Source of the DNA: JADJNY01 sp046349615
GTDB taxonomy: Bacteria; Planctomycetota; UBA1135; GCA-002686595
Reading direction: 5' to 3'
Length of the DNA: 64,000 nt
NCBI GenBank assembly: GCA_046349615.1
Contig: JAXMBZ010000013.1
Span: forward strand, 1 to 64,000
Shown: positions 25,643 to 34,426 of the stretch, piece by piece
Layout of the letters: every line of letters begins with the position of its first letter
How positions within the stretch are numbered: position 1 is the stretch's first letter
Position numbers and translations under genes: made by a program
Notes under the pieces: model-generated
Told to the model about the DNA's origin: nothing
Database searches by the model: none
What the model saw: the letters and a program-made list of their open reading frames with translations, nothing else

Positions 25643-26401
25643 ATGAACTCGAATTCGAACTCTCCCCTCTTCCACCGCCGCCACGTCCTCGCCGGAGGTC
25701 TCGCGGGCTCCGCGCTGATCCTCGGTGCGCGCGCCGCGTCGCGCACGCGCACGACGGACGCCGCGCTCGAGCCCGCCGCGCTCGAACCGACCCGGATCGC
25801 GGAGGGACCGTACGTGCTGACGCCGCTGCCGTGGAAGGAGGACGCGCTCGCGCCGCACATCAGCGCGAACACGCTGTCGTTCCACTACGGCAAACACCAC
25901 GCGGCGTACGTCGACAAGCTCAACAAGGCCGTCGCCGGCCACAAGAAGTGGGACGGGCTCTCGCTGACCCAGGTGATCGAGCTCGCGGCCAAGGACCCCG
26001 CCGATGCCGGCGTGTTCAACAACGCGGCGCAGACGTGGAACCACACGTTCTTCTGGGCCTCGATGAAGCCCGCGGGCGGCGGCGAGCCGACGGGCAAGCT
26101 CGCGGACGCGATCAAGACGGCGTTCGGCGACTTCGCGACGTTCAAGAAACAGTTCGCGGACCTTGCGACCGGCCTCTTCGGCAGCGGTTGGACGTGGCTC
26201 GTGATGAAGGACGGCAAGCTCGCGATCGAGAAGACGAGCAACGCCGACACGCCGATCGCGCACGGCGGGCGCCCGCTGCTCGTGCTCGACGTGTGGGAGC
26301 ACGCGTACTACCTCGACTACCAGAACAAGCGCGCCGACTTCGTCGCGGCGTACCTCGACAAGCTCGTGAACTGGGAGTTCGCGGCGCAGAACCTCGGCTG
26401 A
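25643..26401 (+). CDS. sodB: Exported Fe superoxide dismutase
   Basis: Converts superoxide to oxygen and hydrogen peroxide. Ligands are His81 (FHYGKHH), His134 (NHTFFW), Asp216 and His220 (DVWEHAYYLDY). Gln130 in FNNAAQTWNH and the phrase FGSGWTWLV follow the iron-type pattern of E. coli SodB. Compared with SodB, the 252-residue protein carries about 55 extra N-terminal residues with twin arginines at 12-13 (HRRHVLAGGL) and a hydrophobic run, which looks like a Tat signal. So the enzyme is probably exported folded with its metal. GAAGGAG lies about 8 nt before the ATG. The gene is isolated, with a strong hairpin after it. Confidence 0.93.
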   Translation: MNSNSNSPLFHRRHVLAGGLAGSALILGARAASRTRTTDAALEPAALEPTRIAEGPYVLTPLPWKEDALAPHISANTLSFHYGKHHAAYVDKLNKAVAGHKKWDGLSLTQVIELAAKDPADAGVFNNAAQTWNHTFFWASMKPAGGGEPTGKLADAIKTAFGDFATFKKQFADLATGLFGSGWTWLVMKDGKLAIEKTSNADTPIAHGGRPLLVLDVWEHAYYLDYQNKRADFVAAYLDKLVNWEFAAQNLG

Positions 26402-26426
26402 TCCGGCGCGAGGAGCATGGAAAGCG

Positions 26427-26453
26427 ACGCAGCCCGCGACGAGCGGGCTGCGT
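26427..26453. terminator. Strong bidirectional terminator
   Basis: A perfect 11-bp stem ACGCAGCCCGC/GCGGGCTGCGT with loop GACGA lies between the convergent sod and permease genes. GCGTTTCC follows on the plus strand and GCTTTCC on the minus strand. Confidence 0.8.
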
Positions 26454-26478
26454 GCGTTTCCGAGGTGACCGCGCGCGG

Positions 26479-27756
26479 CTACTCGTGCCGCAGCGCCTCG
26501 ACCGGGTCCATCGCCGCCGCGCGCCACGCGGGGTAGAGACCGAAGATCACGCCGACACCGGCGGAGATCGCGAACGCGAGGACCGGCGCCTCCGGCGTCA
26601 CGATCGTCTTCATCTTCGCCCAGTGCTCGACGCCCGCGGGGATCACGAGGCCGAGGGCGATGCCGAGGAGTCCGCCGCCGACGGACAGCACGACCGTCTC
26701 GACGAGGAACTGCGTCACGATGTGGCGGCGCTTCGCGCCGAGCGCGCGGCGGATGCCGATCTCGCGCGTGCGCTCCGTAACCGTCGCGAGCATGACGTTC
26801 ATGATGCCGATGCCGCCGACGAGCAGGCTGATCGCCGCGATCGAGCCGAGCACGATGTTGAAGGTGCGCTTCGTCTTCTCGGCCTGCAGCAGGAGCTCGA
26901 GCGGCACGACGACCTCCCAGTCCTTCTGCTTGTGCTGGCGCTTGAGCATCTCCTTCGCCGCGTCGGCGACGAGCGTCACGTGCGCGTCGCCGTCGACCTG
27001 CACGTAGATCTCGTGGAGCTGCACTTCCTCCATCTCGCGCGACCCGCTGCGGATCTTCACCTGCGTGTCGCCGAACCACTTGCGCCCGGTCTCGAGCGGG
27101 ACGAACACCTCGCCCGTCACCTCGACGCCCGGCTGCGCGGGATCGGACGAGAGCGGCACGCGCGGGAGGAGCACTCCGACGCACGTGAAGTACTCGCCGC
27201 CGATCTTGATGCGCTTCCCGAGCGAGCTCTCGAACGGCGAGAGGTAGCGCGCGACCTCGTAGCCGAGCACGCAGACGTTCGAGACCGTCGCCTGGTCCTG
27301 GTCGGAGAGGAAACGGCCCTCGCAGATCTTGCGCCCCGTGACGTTGACGTACTGCGCGTCCGTCGCGAGCACGCGCGGGTTGAGCAGGCGCTCCTCGAGT
27401 CGGACCTCCTGCTGGAGCTGGCGCACCGGCACGGTGCGCACGACCGCGGGGAACGTGTCGCGCACGCGCTCGAAGTCCGCGGCAAGGAGCCCGTAGCTCG
27501 AAACGCGCGTCGTTTCGCTGCCGCTGCGCAGGTCCTCGGGCGGTTTGACGCTGCGGAGGATCACGTTCTGCGAGCCGAGCTGGCGGATCTGCTCCTGCGC
27601 TTCGGCCGACGCGCCCTCGCCGATCGCGAGCATCGCGATCACGCTCGAAACGCCGAAGAGCACGCCGAGCATCGTCAGGATCGAGCGGAGCTTGTGCAGC
27701 AGGAGGCTCTGGATGCCGAGGCGCACCGTGCCCGAGAGTCCGTGTTTGACGCTCAT
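26479..27756 (-). CDS. MacB-type ABC transporter permease
   Basis: A 425-residue FtsX/MacB-type permease. It has one N-terminal transmembrane helix (about 22-45, LRSILTMLGVLFGVSSVIAML), a large periplasmic domain (about 50-290) and three C-terminal helices. The cytoplasmic coupling loop contains TREIGIRRALGAKRRHI. The last residues AAAMDPVEALRHE are the classic C-terminal signature. It overlaps the ATPase gene by 4 nt (ATGA). With the adaptor and TolC-like protein it forms a mechanotransmission-type exporter like MacAB-TolC, which pumps periplasmic substrates such as lipopeptides, toxins or lipids outward. The natural substrate is unknown. Confidence 0.93.
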   Translation of the reverse strand: MSVKHGLSGTVRLGIQSLLLHKLRSILTMLGVLFGVSSVIAMLAIGEGASAEAQEQIRQLGSQNVILRSVKPPEDLRSGSETTRVSSYGLLAADFERVRDTFPAVVRTVPVRQLQQEVRLEERLLNPRVLATDAQYVNVTGRKICEGRFLSDQDQATVSNVCVLGYEVARYLSPFESSLGKRIKIGGEYFTCVGVLLPRVPLSSDPAQPGVEVTGEVFVPLETGRKWFGDTQVKIRSGSREMEEVQLHEIYVQVDGDAHVTLVADAAKEMLKRQHKQKDWEVVVPLELLLQAEKTKRTFNIVLGSIAAISLLVGGIGIMNVMLATVTERTREIGIRRALGAKRRHIVTQFLVETVVLSVGGGLLGIALGLVIPAGVEHWAKMKTIVTPEAPVLAFAISAGVGVIFGLYPAWRAAAMDPVEALRHE

Positions 27757-28466
27757 GCTCCCCCCGCGCGGTTGTCGCGCACGTCCTCGATGCGGCCGTC
27801 CTTGAGACGCAGCATCTTCTGCGCGCGAGCGCCGACCGACGGCTCGTGCGTGACGAGCAGGATCGTCTTGCCCTCGGCGTGCAGTTCGTCGAAGAGGTCG
27901 AGGATCTCCTTCGCCGTCTTGCTGTCGAGGTTGCCCGTGGCTTCGTCGGCGAGCACGAAGGTCGGATCGTTGACGAGCGCGCGCGCGATCGCGACGCGCT
28001 GCTGCTGTCCGCCCGAGAGCTCCGTCGGTTTGTGGTCGAGGCGCGAGCCGAGCCCGACGCGCTCCGCCAGCCGGCGCGCGCGCTCCTCGCCGTCCTCGGG
28101 CGGCTCGTCCTGGTAGAGCAGCGGCACGAGGATGTTCTCGAGCACGTTGAGCTGCTGGATGAGGTTGTACGACTGGAACACGAAGCCGATGTGGCGGCTC
28201 CGGAGTTCGGAGAGCCGGTCGTCGTCGAGCGAGCCGGTGTCCTCGCCCTTCACGCGGTACGAGCCGCTCGTCGGACGGTCGATGCAGCCGAGGATGTTCA
28301 GCAGGGTCGACTTGCCCGAGCCGGAGCTGCCCATGATCGACCAGTACTCCCCCGCGCGAAACGCGAAGGAGAAGCGATCGAGCGCGCGCACTTCGTTCGC
28401 GCCCATCTTGTAGAGGCGCGTGACGTCGACGAGCTCGGCGACGGGGAGTTCAGCGATTCCCGCCAT
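27753..28466 (-). CDS. MacB/LolD-type ABC transporter ATPase
   Basis: A 237-residue ATP-binding subunit. Walker A is GSSGSGKST at 46-54, the Q-loop is FVFQSYNLIQ, the ABC signature LSGGQQQR is near 146-153, and Walker B FVLADEATGNLD precedes an H-loop in LLVTHEPS. In E. coli MacB the ATPase and permease are fused; here they are separate genes, as is common outside enterobacteria. The start at 28466 lies 17 nt inside the end of the adaptor gene, and the stop overlaps the permease start, so translation is probably coupled throughout. Confidence 0.95.
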   Translation of the reverse strand: MAGIAELPVAELVDVTRLYKMGANEVRALDRFSFAFRAGEYWSIMGSSGSGKSTLLNILGCIDRPTSGSYRVKGEDTGSLDDDRLSELRSRHIGFVFQSYNLIQQLNVLENILVPLLYQDEPPEDGEERARRLAERVGLGSRLDHKPTELSGGQQQRVAIARALVNDPTFVLADEATGNLDSKTAKEILDLFDELHAEGKTILLVTHEPSVGARAQKMLRLKDGRIEDVRDNRAGGA

Positions 28467-30378
28467 CGCCCGGCTTCTCGTCCTTCTTGGCTCCGGCGTC
28501 GCCGCCCGGGTTCGCGCCGTCCGCGGGTTTCGCCTCGCCGCCGCTTCCGCGGGGAGCTCCGCCCTCGCCGCCGGTGCCGTCGCGAGGCCGGCGCATGCCG
28601 CTCGGCGCGCCGCCGCCTTCGCGGTTGAAGTTGCGGCGGCCCTCGCCGCCCGCACCGCCGCCCGGACCGCCGCCCGAGCCGCCGTCGCGCCGCGGCCGGC
28701 CCTCGGCGCCGGGGACGCGTCCTTCTCCGCCCGTCGCGCCCTCGGGCCGCGTGCGCCCCTCGCCGCTCGGTGCACCGTCGCCGCGCGCGCCGGTCGGCAG
28801 GCCGTTCGGCGCGCCGTTCGCGCCGGCGGGGCCGGGCTCCAGCTTCATGCCCGCCTTGTCGAGGACGGCGGCCTTGGAGTCCTCCGCGGCGGACGGCGCG
28901 AAGCCCGGCGGCGCGCTGAGCAGCACTTCCTCGCCCTCCTTCACGCCGTCGAGGATCTCGACGAACTTGTCGTTGCTGCGGCCGACCTTGAGCGCGCGTC
29001 GCTCGTTCGTGTCCCCCTTCGACACGAACGCGATCGGCTCGCCCTTGTCGAGGAACACGGCCTGGAGCGGCACGAAGAGCGCATCCGTCGCACGGTCGGC
29101 GAGGATGCTGATGTTGCACGACATGCCCGGGCGCAGCTCCTTGAGCGCGTCCTCCGAGCCCGGCGCGGGCCGTTCGATCTGGATCTCGGTCTTGTAGACG
29201 CGCAGGTTCGGGTTCGCCCACCAGCTCTGCTTGTCGGGGAGCAGCGCGACGAAGGTCACGCGGCCGTAGAACTCCTTGCCCGGCTGCGAGTCGACGCGGA
29301 TCGTGCACGGGAGGCCGATCTGCACCTGCTTGAGCACGGACTCGTGGATCGAAGCTTCGACGATCATCCCGCCTTCGCGCGGGATCTGCAGGATCTCCTG
29401 GCGCTCGCGCACCTGCGAGCCTTCCTGCATCGGCTGGTCGCCGCCCATCCCGCGACCTTCCTGCCGCGTGTAGACGACCATGCCGCTGACGGTCGAGACG
29501 ATCTTCGTCTTCGAGAGCTGCGCGGTGTACTTGTCGAGCTTCTCGCGCTCGAGCTTCAGCTTCGCCTCGCTCGACTTGAGGTTCGCGTCGACGTCCGCGA
29601 TCTGCGCTTCGGCCTTCAGCTTCGCGCGCTCGAGCCCGCGCTCGGCCTCGCGCACGTTCGCTTCGAGCTCCGCGCGCTTCCGCGGGTCCTCGTAGTCGAT
29701 CAGGATCTTCTTCGCGAGTTCCGCCTGCTCGAGGCTGACTTTCGCGCGGTCCATGGCCAGCGAGTCGCGGTCGAGCTCGCTCTTCGTGAGGAAGCCCTTC
29801 TCGTTGAGCTTCGTCGACCAGCCGAGCGTCGTCTCCGCCTGGTTCTTCTCCGCCTCCGCGAGCTGGATCTTCTGCTCCGCGGTCTTCATCTGCTGGCCGA
29901 GGTCGCCCTCGAGGTACTTCTTCAGGTCGAGCTTGGCGAAGTTGAGCTTGCGCTCCGCGGCCTCGATGTCGCTCTTGTTCTGGCTGTCCTGGATGTCGAA
30001 GGTCGCCTTCGCCTTCTTGAACGCCGCGTCGGCGGTCTGGACCGCGATCTCCTGCTGGACCTTCTTGTCGAGGATCTGCGAGCTGTCGAGTTCGACGAGC
30101 AGGTCGCCCGGCTTGACGAAGGTGCCCTCCTTCACGAGCGTGATCACCGTCGTCGTTCCTTCGATCTCGCTGACGACGCTGAGCGCGTCGCGCGCCGCGA
30201 GGTTGCCGCGCTGGACGACGCTGAACTCGAGCGGTCCGCGCGCGACCTTCTGGCCGTGGAGCTTCACCTCCGCCGCGCCGCTGAACCACTGGCCGGGGCC
30301 GACGCCGTACGCGAGGACGCCGACGAGGGCGATCGCTCCGACGATCCACAAGGTCTTCGAGCTCTTCTTGGCGCTCAT
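28450..30378 (-). CDS. MacA/HlyD-type periplasmic adaptor with Gly/Arg-rich tail
   Basis: A 642-residue membrane-fusion protein linking the inner-membrane ABC pump to the outer-membrane channel. It has an N-terminal membrane anchor (about 9-26), lipoyl half-domains around a long coiled coil (about 75-270, very rich in Lys, Glu and Leu), a beta-barrel domain and a membrane-proximal domain (about 440-500). After about residue 510 comes a 130-residue low-complexity tail rich in Gly, Arg, Glu and Pro, with GEGRxR-like repeats. This is unusual for the family. The gene lies 11 nt downstream of the TolC-like gene and overlaps the ATPase gene. Confidence 0.9.
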   Translation of the reverse strand: MSAKKSSKTLWIVGAIALVGVLAYGVGPGQWFSGAAEVKLHGQKVARGPLEFSVVQRGNLAARDALSVVSEIEGTTTVITLVKEGTFVKPGDLLVELDSSQILDKKVQQEIAVQTADAAFKKAKATFDIQDSQNKSDIEAAERKLNFAKLDLKKYLEGDLGQQMKTAEQKIQLAEAEKNQAETTLGWSTKLNEKGFLTKSELDRDSLAMDRAKVSLEQAELAKKILIDYEDPRKRAELEANVREAERGLERAKLKAEAQIADVDANLKSSEAKLKLEREKLDKYTAQLSKTKIVSTVSGMVVYTRQEGRGMGGDQPMQEGSQVRERQEILQIPREGGMIVEASIHESVLKQVQIGLPCTIRVDSQPGKEFYGRVTFVALLPDKQSWWANPNLRVYKTEIQIERPAPGSEDALKELRPGMSCNISILADRATDALFVPLQAVFLDKGEPIAFVSKGDTNERRALKVGRSNDKFVEILDGVKEGEEVLLSAPPGFAPSAAEDSKAAVLDKAGMKLEPGPAGANGAPNGLPTGARGDGAPSGEGRTRPEGATGGEGRVPGAEGRPRRDGGSGGGPGGGAGGEGRRNFNREGGGAPSGMRRPRDGTGGEGGAPRGSGGEAKPADGANPGGDAGAKKDEKPGDGGNR

Positions 30379-30389
30379 GGTTCGTCCCC

Positions 30390-32027
30390 TCAGGGGCTTT
30401 GGAACTCGCTGGGCTCGATGCGGAGGCCCTGCGCGTCCACGCGCAGGAGCTCGAGGTCGCGGAACAGGTTGATGCGCGCGAGAGTGTACTCCACGAGCGC
30501 ACTCGTGGCCGAGTTCTGCGCGTCGAGCAGCGAGCGCTGCGCTTCGAGCAGCGAACGCGTGTCCGCGCGGCCGGCGTCGAGCTTGAGGCTCGCGCTCTCG
30601 ATGCGCTTCTGCGCGAGTTCGACGGCGTTCTTCTGGATCTCGTAGCTCGACACGCGAGAACCGACGGAGCGCAGCTCCTCGCGCAGGTCGTTGTCGATCT
30701 GGTCGGCCGACTGCTCCGCGGCGCGCACGGCGGAGTCGTGTGCGAGCAGCGCTTCGCGATACGTGTTCCGCTGCGGCAGGCGATCGATCGGCAGATCGAG
30801 CGCGGCCGAGAGCGACCACGTCGACTTGCCGAAGTCGTAGTCGAACGGCTGGCCGTCGTCGCTCGTCGCGCGGCCGCGCGCGGTGAGCGACAGGCCCGTC
30901 CGGAGCGCGTCCTCGGCGACGACGACCTTGCGCGCGCTGTCGTCGCGCTGGTCGAGCGTGTTCAAGTGGTCGAGGCGGTGCTCGAGCGCGAACGCGACGG
31001 CGCGCTGCGAGTCGAGTTCGACGCGCTCGAGTTCCCCGCCGCCGAGCGCCATCAGCGCTCCGGGCGCGAACACGAGCTCGACCTGGATCGGGAGCCCGAG
31101 GAACAACTTGAAGTCGTCCTCCTGGTTCGAGAGCCGCTCGCGCGCGCCGAGCAGCGAGTTCTTCGACGAGAGCTCGTCTTGGCGCGCCTGACCGACGTCG
31201 ATGTCGGAGAGCCGGCCCGCTTTCGCGAGTTCCTCGTTGCGCTCGCGGAGCTGCACGAGGCTCTGGAAGTTGCGCTCCTGGTTCGAGACGGCGTCGTACT
31301 GCTGGAGGAGGCGGTAGTACCGCGTCGCGACGTCGACGGCGAACGTGCGGCGGAAACGCTCGAAGGTGCGCACGGAGTAGAGCAGGTTCCGCTCGGCCTG
31401 CGTCAGCGGCTCCTCGACGACCGCGCGCGACGAGCCTGCGAGCAGCGGCATCGTGATCGAGCCGCCGAAGTCGCTGACCGGATGCCAGCCGTCCGAGGAG
31501 AGCAGCGAGCGCGAGAGACCGAGCCCGATGTCGCCCGCGACGCGCGCGCCGTTGCCGAGCAGCCGGTTGATCGAGAGCCGCGCGCCGCCGCCCGCGCTCT
31601 GGGCCTCGTCGCCGACTCCGTCGACGCTCGCGTCCGCGGTCGCGTCGGGCTGCCAGCCGAAGCGCCAGCGTTCGAGCGTCAGGTCGAGCGCGGAGAGGTA
31701 CAGGTCCTCCTTGCGGCGCTGGAAGTCGCGGCTGTTCTCCGCCGCGATCTCGAGGCACTCGACCAGGCCGAGCGGCGGCGTCGCGGCGAGTTCGCCGTGC
31801 AGGATCCTCTGGCGCAGGCTGTCCGGCTTCGGCGCGATCGCGAACGAGCCGTCCCCCAGCGCGAGCTTCGCGCGCCGCGACTCGACGAGCGCGAGAGCCT
31901 CTCGGTCCGCGTCCTTCCGGTACTCCTCGGAGGACTTGCAGGCGCCGAGCACGAGCAGAGCGGCGAACAGGGCCGAGGTCGCGCGTCCGGGGCGGAGGGA
32001 CGCGACGTGAAGACGGGGACGGGGCAT
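30390..32027 (-). CDS. TolC-family outer-membrane efflux lipoprotein
   Basis: The outer-membrane channel of the exporter operon. The 545-residue protein has a signal peptide with lipobox VLGAC (Cys30). It then shows the two-fold repeated alpha-barrel/beta-barrel arrangement of the OEP family. Examples are LSALDLTLERWRFGWQPD in the first half and RTDTRSLLEAQRSLLDAQNSATSAL-type sequence in the second, where the DLLDAQ-like turn is typical. The internal start at 32027 is chosen because it gives the lipoprotein signal; the longer frame adds a basic leader. It is the first gene of the four-gene operon (channel, adaptor, ATPase, permease). Confidence 0.9.
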   Translation of the reverse strand: MPRPRLHVASLRPGRATSALFAALLVLGACKSSEEYRKDADREALALVESRRAKLALGDGSFAIAPKPDSLRQRILHGELAATPPLGLVECLEIAAENSRDFQRRKEDLYLSALDLTLERWRFGWQPDATADASVDGVGDEAQSAGGGARLSINRLLGNGARVAGDIGLGLSRSLLSSDGWHPVSDFGGSITMPLLAGSSRAVVEEPLTQAERNLLYSVRTFERFRRTFAVDVATRYYRLLQQYDAVSNQERNFQSLVQLRERNEELAKAGRLSDIDVGQARQDELSSKNSLLGARERLSNQEDDFKLFLGLPIQVELVFAPGALMALGGGELERVELDSQRAVAFALEHRLDHLNTLDQRDDSARKVVVAEDALRTGLSLTARGRATSDDGQPFDYDFGKSTWSLSAALDLPIDRLPQRNTYREALLAHDSAVRAAEQSADQIDNDLREELRSVGSRVSSYEIQKNAVELAQKRIESASLKLDAGRADTRSLLEAQRSLLDAQNSATSALVEYTLARINLFRDLELLRVDAQGLRIEPSEFQSP

Positions 32028-32072
32028 CGCTGGGGGACCGTCGCGCGTGCGACGCGACGGCGGGGGTGAGCG

Positions 32073-32078
32073 AAGGTA
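32073..32078 (-). promoter_or_regulatory. Putative -10 element of the exporter operon
   Basis: TACCTT in the context GGATACCTTCGC on the minus strand, 45 nt before the ATG of the channel gene. The same hexamer is proposed at 15652. No -35 was assigned. Confidence 0.3.
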
Positions 32079-32172
32079 TCCGCCGGGTGAGAGCGAGGAA
32101 AGGCCGCGCCGCGCCTTCGCGCGAGAGGCTCCAGCCCGTTCACTCAACCTGAACCCGGAGGTCGGTTCCCGT

Positions 32173-32916
32173 TCAGTTCCCGGCCGCGACGGGCTCGCCG
32201 AGCGCGCGCTCGGAGCGCTCGTACTCCGCTTCGTCGACGGCGCGCGCGACGGCTCCCCCGTCCTGCAGTTCGAAGCCCTCGAGGCGCGCTCCCGTCAAGC
32301 GATAGCGGCCCGCGAGCGTTCCGTCCGTCCGCCGCAGCTCGACCGTGCGCGCGCGCTCGCCGTGCGCGTCCTCGTCGTACCACGTCGAGATCTCGTAGCG
32401 TTCGATCGAACGCGAGAGCGGCTCGAAGCACGGCACGCTGCCGGCCGTGAGCCCGCCGCGCCGCAGGAGCTCGAGCAGATACAGGGGGAGCAGCGCCCCC
32501 TCGTCGCTCGCGAGCTCCTCGCGCCAACGCGGCCCGTTCCCCCACTCCGTCACGTCCAGTCCATCGCCGCCCGCGTGCCATTCCGCGCGGAGCGAACGCC
32601 CCGTGCCCGCCGAGAGCTCGCGCCACGAGAGGCTCGCGTGCTCCGCGGTCAGCTCCTCGACGGCGAGCACGCGCGCGACACCGCTCGCGCGGTTCTCGCG
32701 CGCGAACGTCGCGGTCGATTCGAGCAGCGTCGAGCCCGGCTTCGCCCGCCGCGCGAAGCTCTGCACCCCGACGACCCTCGTCGTACCGTCCGCGAGGCGC
32801 TCCTCGAGCACGAAGTACTCGCGTCGCGGTTCCGCGCCGCCCTCGCGACCGGGCGCGAAGGCCGCGGAGGCGGCGCAGGCGAGCACGATGACGGCGGAGC
32901 GGAGCGAAAAACGCAC
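32173..32916 (-). CDS. Secreted protein of unknown function
   Basis: I do not recognise this 247-residue protein. It has a signal peptide (about 1-22, LRSAVIVLACAASAAFA) and then a beta-rich domain without a known catalytic motif. Strands such as YFVLEERLADGTTRVVGVQSF and YRLTGARLEGFELQDGG suggest an outer-envelope or periplasmic lipid-binding type fold, which is inference. It starts with GTG at 32916, 34 bp after the sulfatase stop, so it is probably third in the cutA-sulfatase operon. Confidence 0.7.
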   Translation of the reverse strand: MRFSLRSAVIVLACAASAAFAPGREGGAEPRREYFVLEERLADGTTRVVGVQSFARRAKPGSTLLESTATFARENRASGVARVLAVEELTAEHASLSWRELSAGTGRSLRAEWHAGGDGLDVTEWGNGPRWREELASDEGALLPLYLLELLRRGGLTAGSVPCFEPLSRSIERYEISTWYDEDAHGERARTVELRRTDGTLAGRYRLTGARLEGFELQDGGAVARAVDEAEYERSERALGEPVAAGN

Positions 32917-32950
32917 GGCGGGGTCCCGTGGCTCGATCGGCGCGCCGGCC

Positions 32951-34426
32951 TCAGGGCTTGAGCGGGCGACCGGCCCCGTCCCGCGCGCGCGACGACGAAC
33001 CGACGGAACGGGCCGCGCGCCACGCCTCGAGGGCGCCGAGGGCCCGCTCCGTCGCGGTGCGAGCGGACGGCGGAGCCCGCTGCACGAGCTCCGCGGCGGT
33101 CGGCGCGGGGTGCGCACGCTCCGGCGTCCCGGCCGCGACTCCGAACACGTCGCGGAGTTCGCCGGGATCCGCGCCGAGGTCGTAGAGCGCAAACACGCCG
33201 GGCACGTGCCGCGCTCCGTCGGCCGGCGGGCTCGCCCACCGGTTCCAGACGGCGCGCAGACCTTCGGCTCGGACGCTGTAGACGGGGCCGGGGAGCACGG
33301 CGACCGCCGGCCGCCGCGGGAACTGCGCGCGCGCGCGGTCGTCGAGCAGATCCAGCAACGTGCGTCCGTCGACGTCCTCCGGCGCGCGCACGTCGAGCGC
33401 ATCGAGCACGGTCGGCGCGACGTCCTCGAGCGTCACGAGTTCGAGCACGACCCGCTCGCCGGTGAGCGAATCGGGATGCCGCAGCACGAGCGGGACGCGC
33501 AGCGCTTCCTCGTGGGGCGAGAGCGCCGCTCCGAGCGCGCCGTGCTCGCCGAGCTCGAACCCGTTCGTCCCGGCGAAGACGAAGAGCGTGCGTGCCCAGA
33601 CCTCGCTCGCTTCGACGGGACTCGTCGTCCAGTCGTACGTGCGCCCGAGGAAGGCGCGCAGGCGATCGAGCGTCGCGCGCAGCCGCTCGTCGTAGCGCGC
33701 CGCGAATGCGTCGCGGTCCGCCGCTTCGAGCGCGACTTCCCCGCGCGCGAGACGCGCGAGCCAGGCCGAGGAACCGTCCGCGCCGCCCGTGTACGCGGGA
33801 TCGACGAAGCGTCGCCCGTCCGCGGGGACGAGCGCGTCGTCCCAGGGAAGCGCGAGCGCGGAGAGGTGGATCCACACGAACGTCGAGCGCCCGTCGCCGG
33901 TGTCGCGCGAGAAGAACGCCTCCGCCGCCGCGAGCGTCGCTTCGTCGTCGCCGGGCGCGCGGAAGGTCTCGAACCCGGCCCGCGAGATCGGCGCGAACTC
34001 CGCGCGCGCCCCGCTGACGAACGCCGCCGTCTCGAAGCCGCGCGCGGAGAGCACGCTCGCGAGCGTTCGGCAGTCCGCGGGGAGCGCGTCGTCGTCGTCG
34101 AGCACGCCCGTCTCGACCGGCGAGCGGCCCGTGTGCAGCGCCGCGAGCGAAGGCCGGCACGACGGAGAGCTCGCGTAGGCGCGCGCGAAGACCACTCCTC
34201 CGCGCGCGAGCTCGTCGAAGCCGAACGCACGGCCCTCGATGCGCTCCTCGAGCGTGTCGTCGAACCGGCTCGTCGGGACGAGGTTCTGGTAGCACGACAG
34301 GCGATCGGCCCGCAGGTCCTCGACCGTGACGAGCAGGAGGTGCTTCGGCGGGAACAGCGGCTCGGCGCGCCGCGCGCACGCGGCGACCACGAGGAGCGCG
34401 CACCCGGCGAGGAGCGCGCTCCTCAT
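32951..34426 (-). CDS. Sulfatase-like lipoprotein with altered active-site motif
   Basis: A 491-residue alkaline phosphatase/sulfatase-fold protein with a lipoprotein-like signal (VVAAC, Cys17). The N-terminal metal site LLVTVEDLRADRLSCYQN resembles sulfatases. The formylglycine motif, normally C-x-P-S-R, reads CRPSL at 90-94 within SPSCRPSLAALHTGRSP. The arginine needed by the modifying enzyme is replaced by leucine, while the trailing HTGR is kept. LFVFAGTNGFELGEHG and LRVPLVLRHP also match the fold. It may be a sulfatase with unusual maturation, or a non-sulfatase relative. The start overlaps the cutA stop (ATGA). Confidence 0.82.
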   Translation of the reverse strand: MRSALLAGCALLVVAACARRAEPLFPPKHLLLVTVEDLRADRLSCYQNLVPTSRFDDTLEERIEGRAFGFDELARGGVVFARAYASSPSCRPSLAALHTGRSPVETGVLDDDDALPADCRTLASVLSARGFETAAFVSGARAEFAPISRAGFETFRAPGDDEATLAAAEAFFSRDTGDGRSTFVWIHLSALALPWDDALVPADGRRFVDPAYTGGADGSSAWLARLARGEVALEAADRDAFAARYDERLRATLDRLRAFLGRTYDWTTSPVEASEVWARTLFVFAGTNGFELGEHGALGAALSPHEEALRVPLVLRHPDSLTGERVVLELVTLEDVAPTVLDALDVRAPEDVDGRTLLDLLDDRARAQFPRRPAVAVLPGPVYSVRAEGLRAVWNRWASPPADGARHVPGVFALYDLGADPGELRDVFGVAAGTPERAHPAPTAAELVQRAPPSARTATERALGALEAWRAARSVGSSSRARDGAGRPLKP

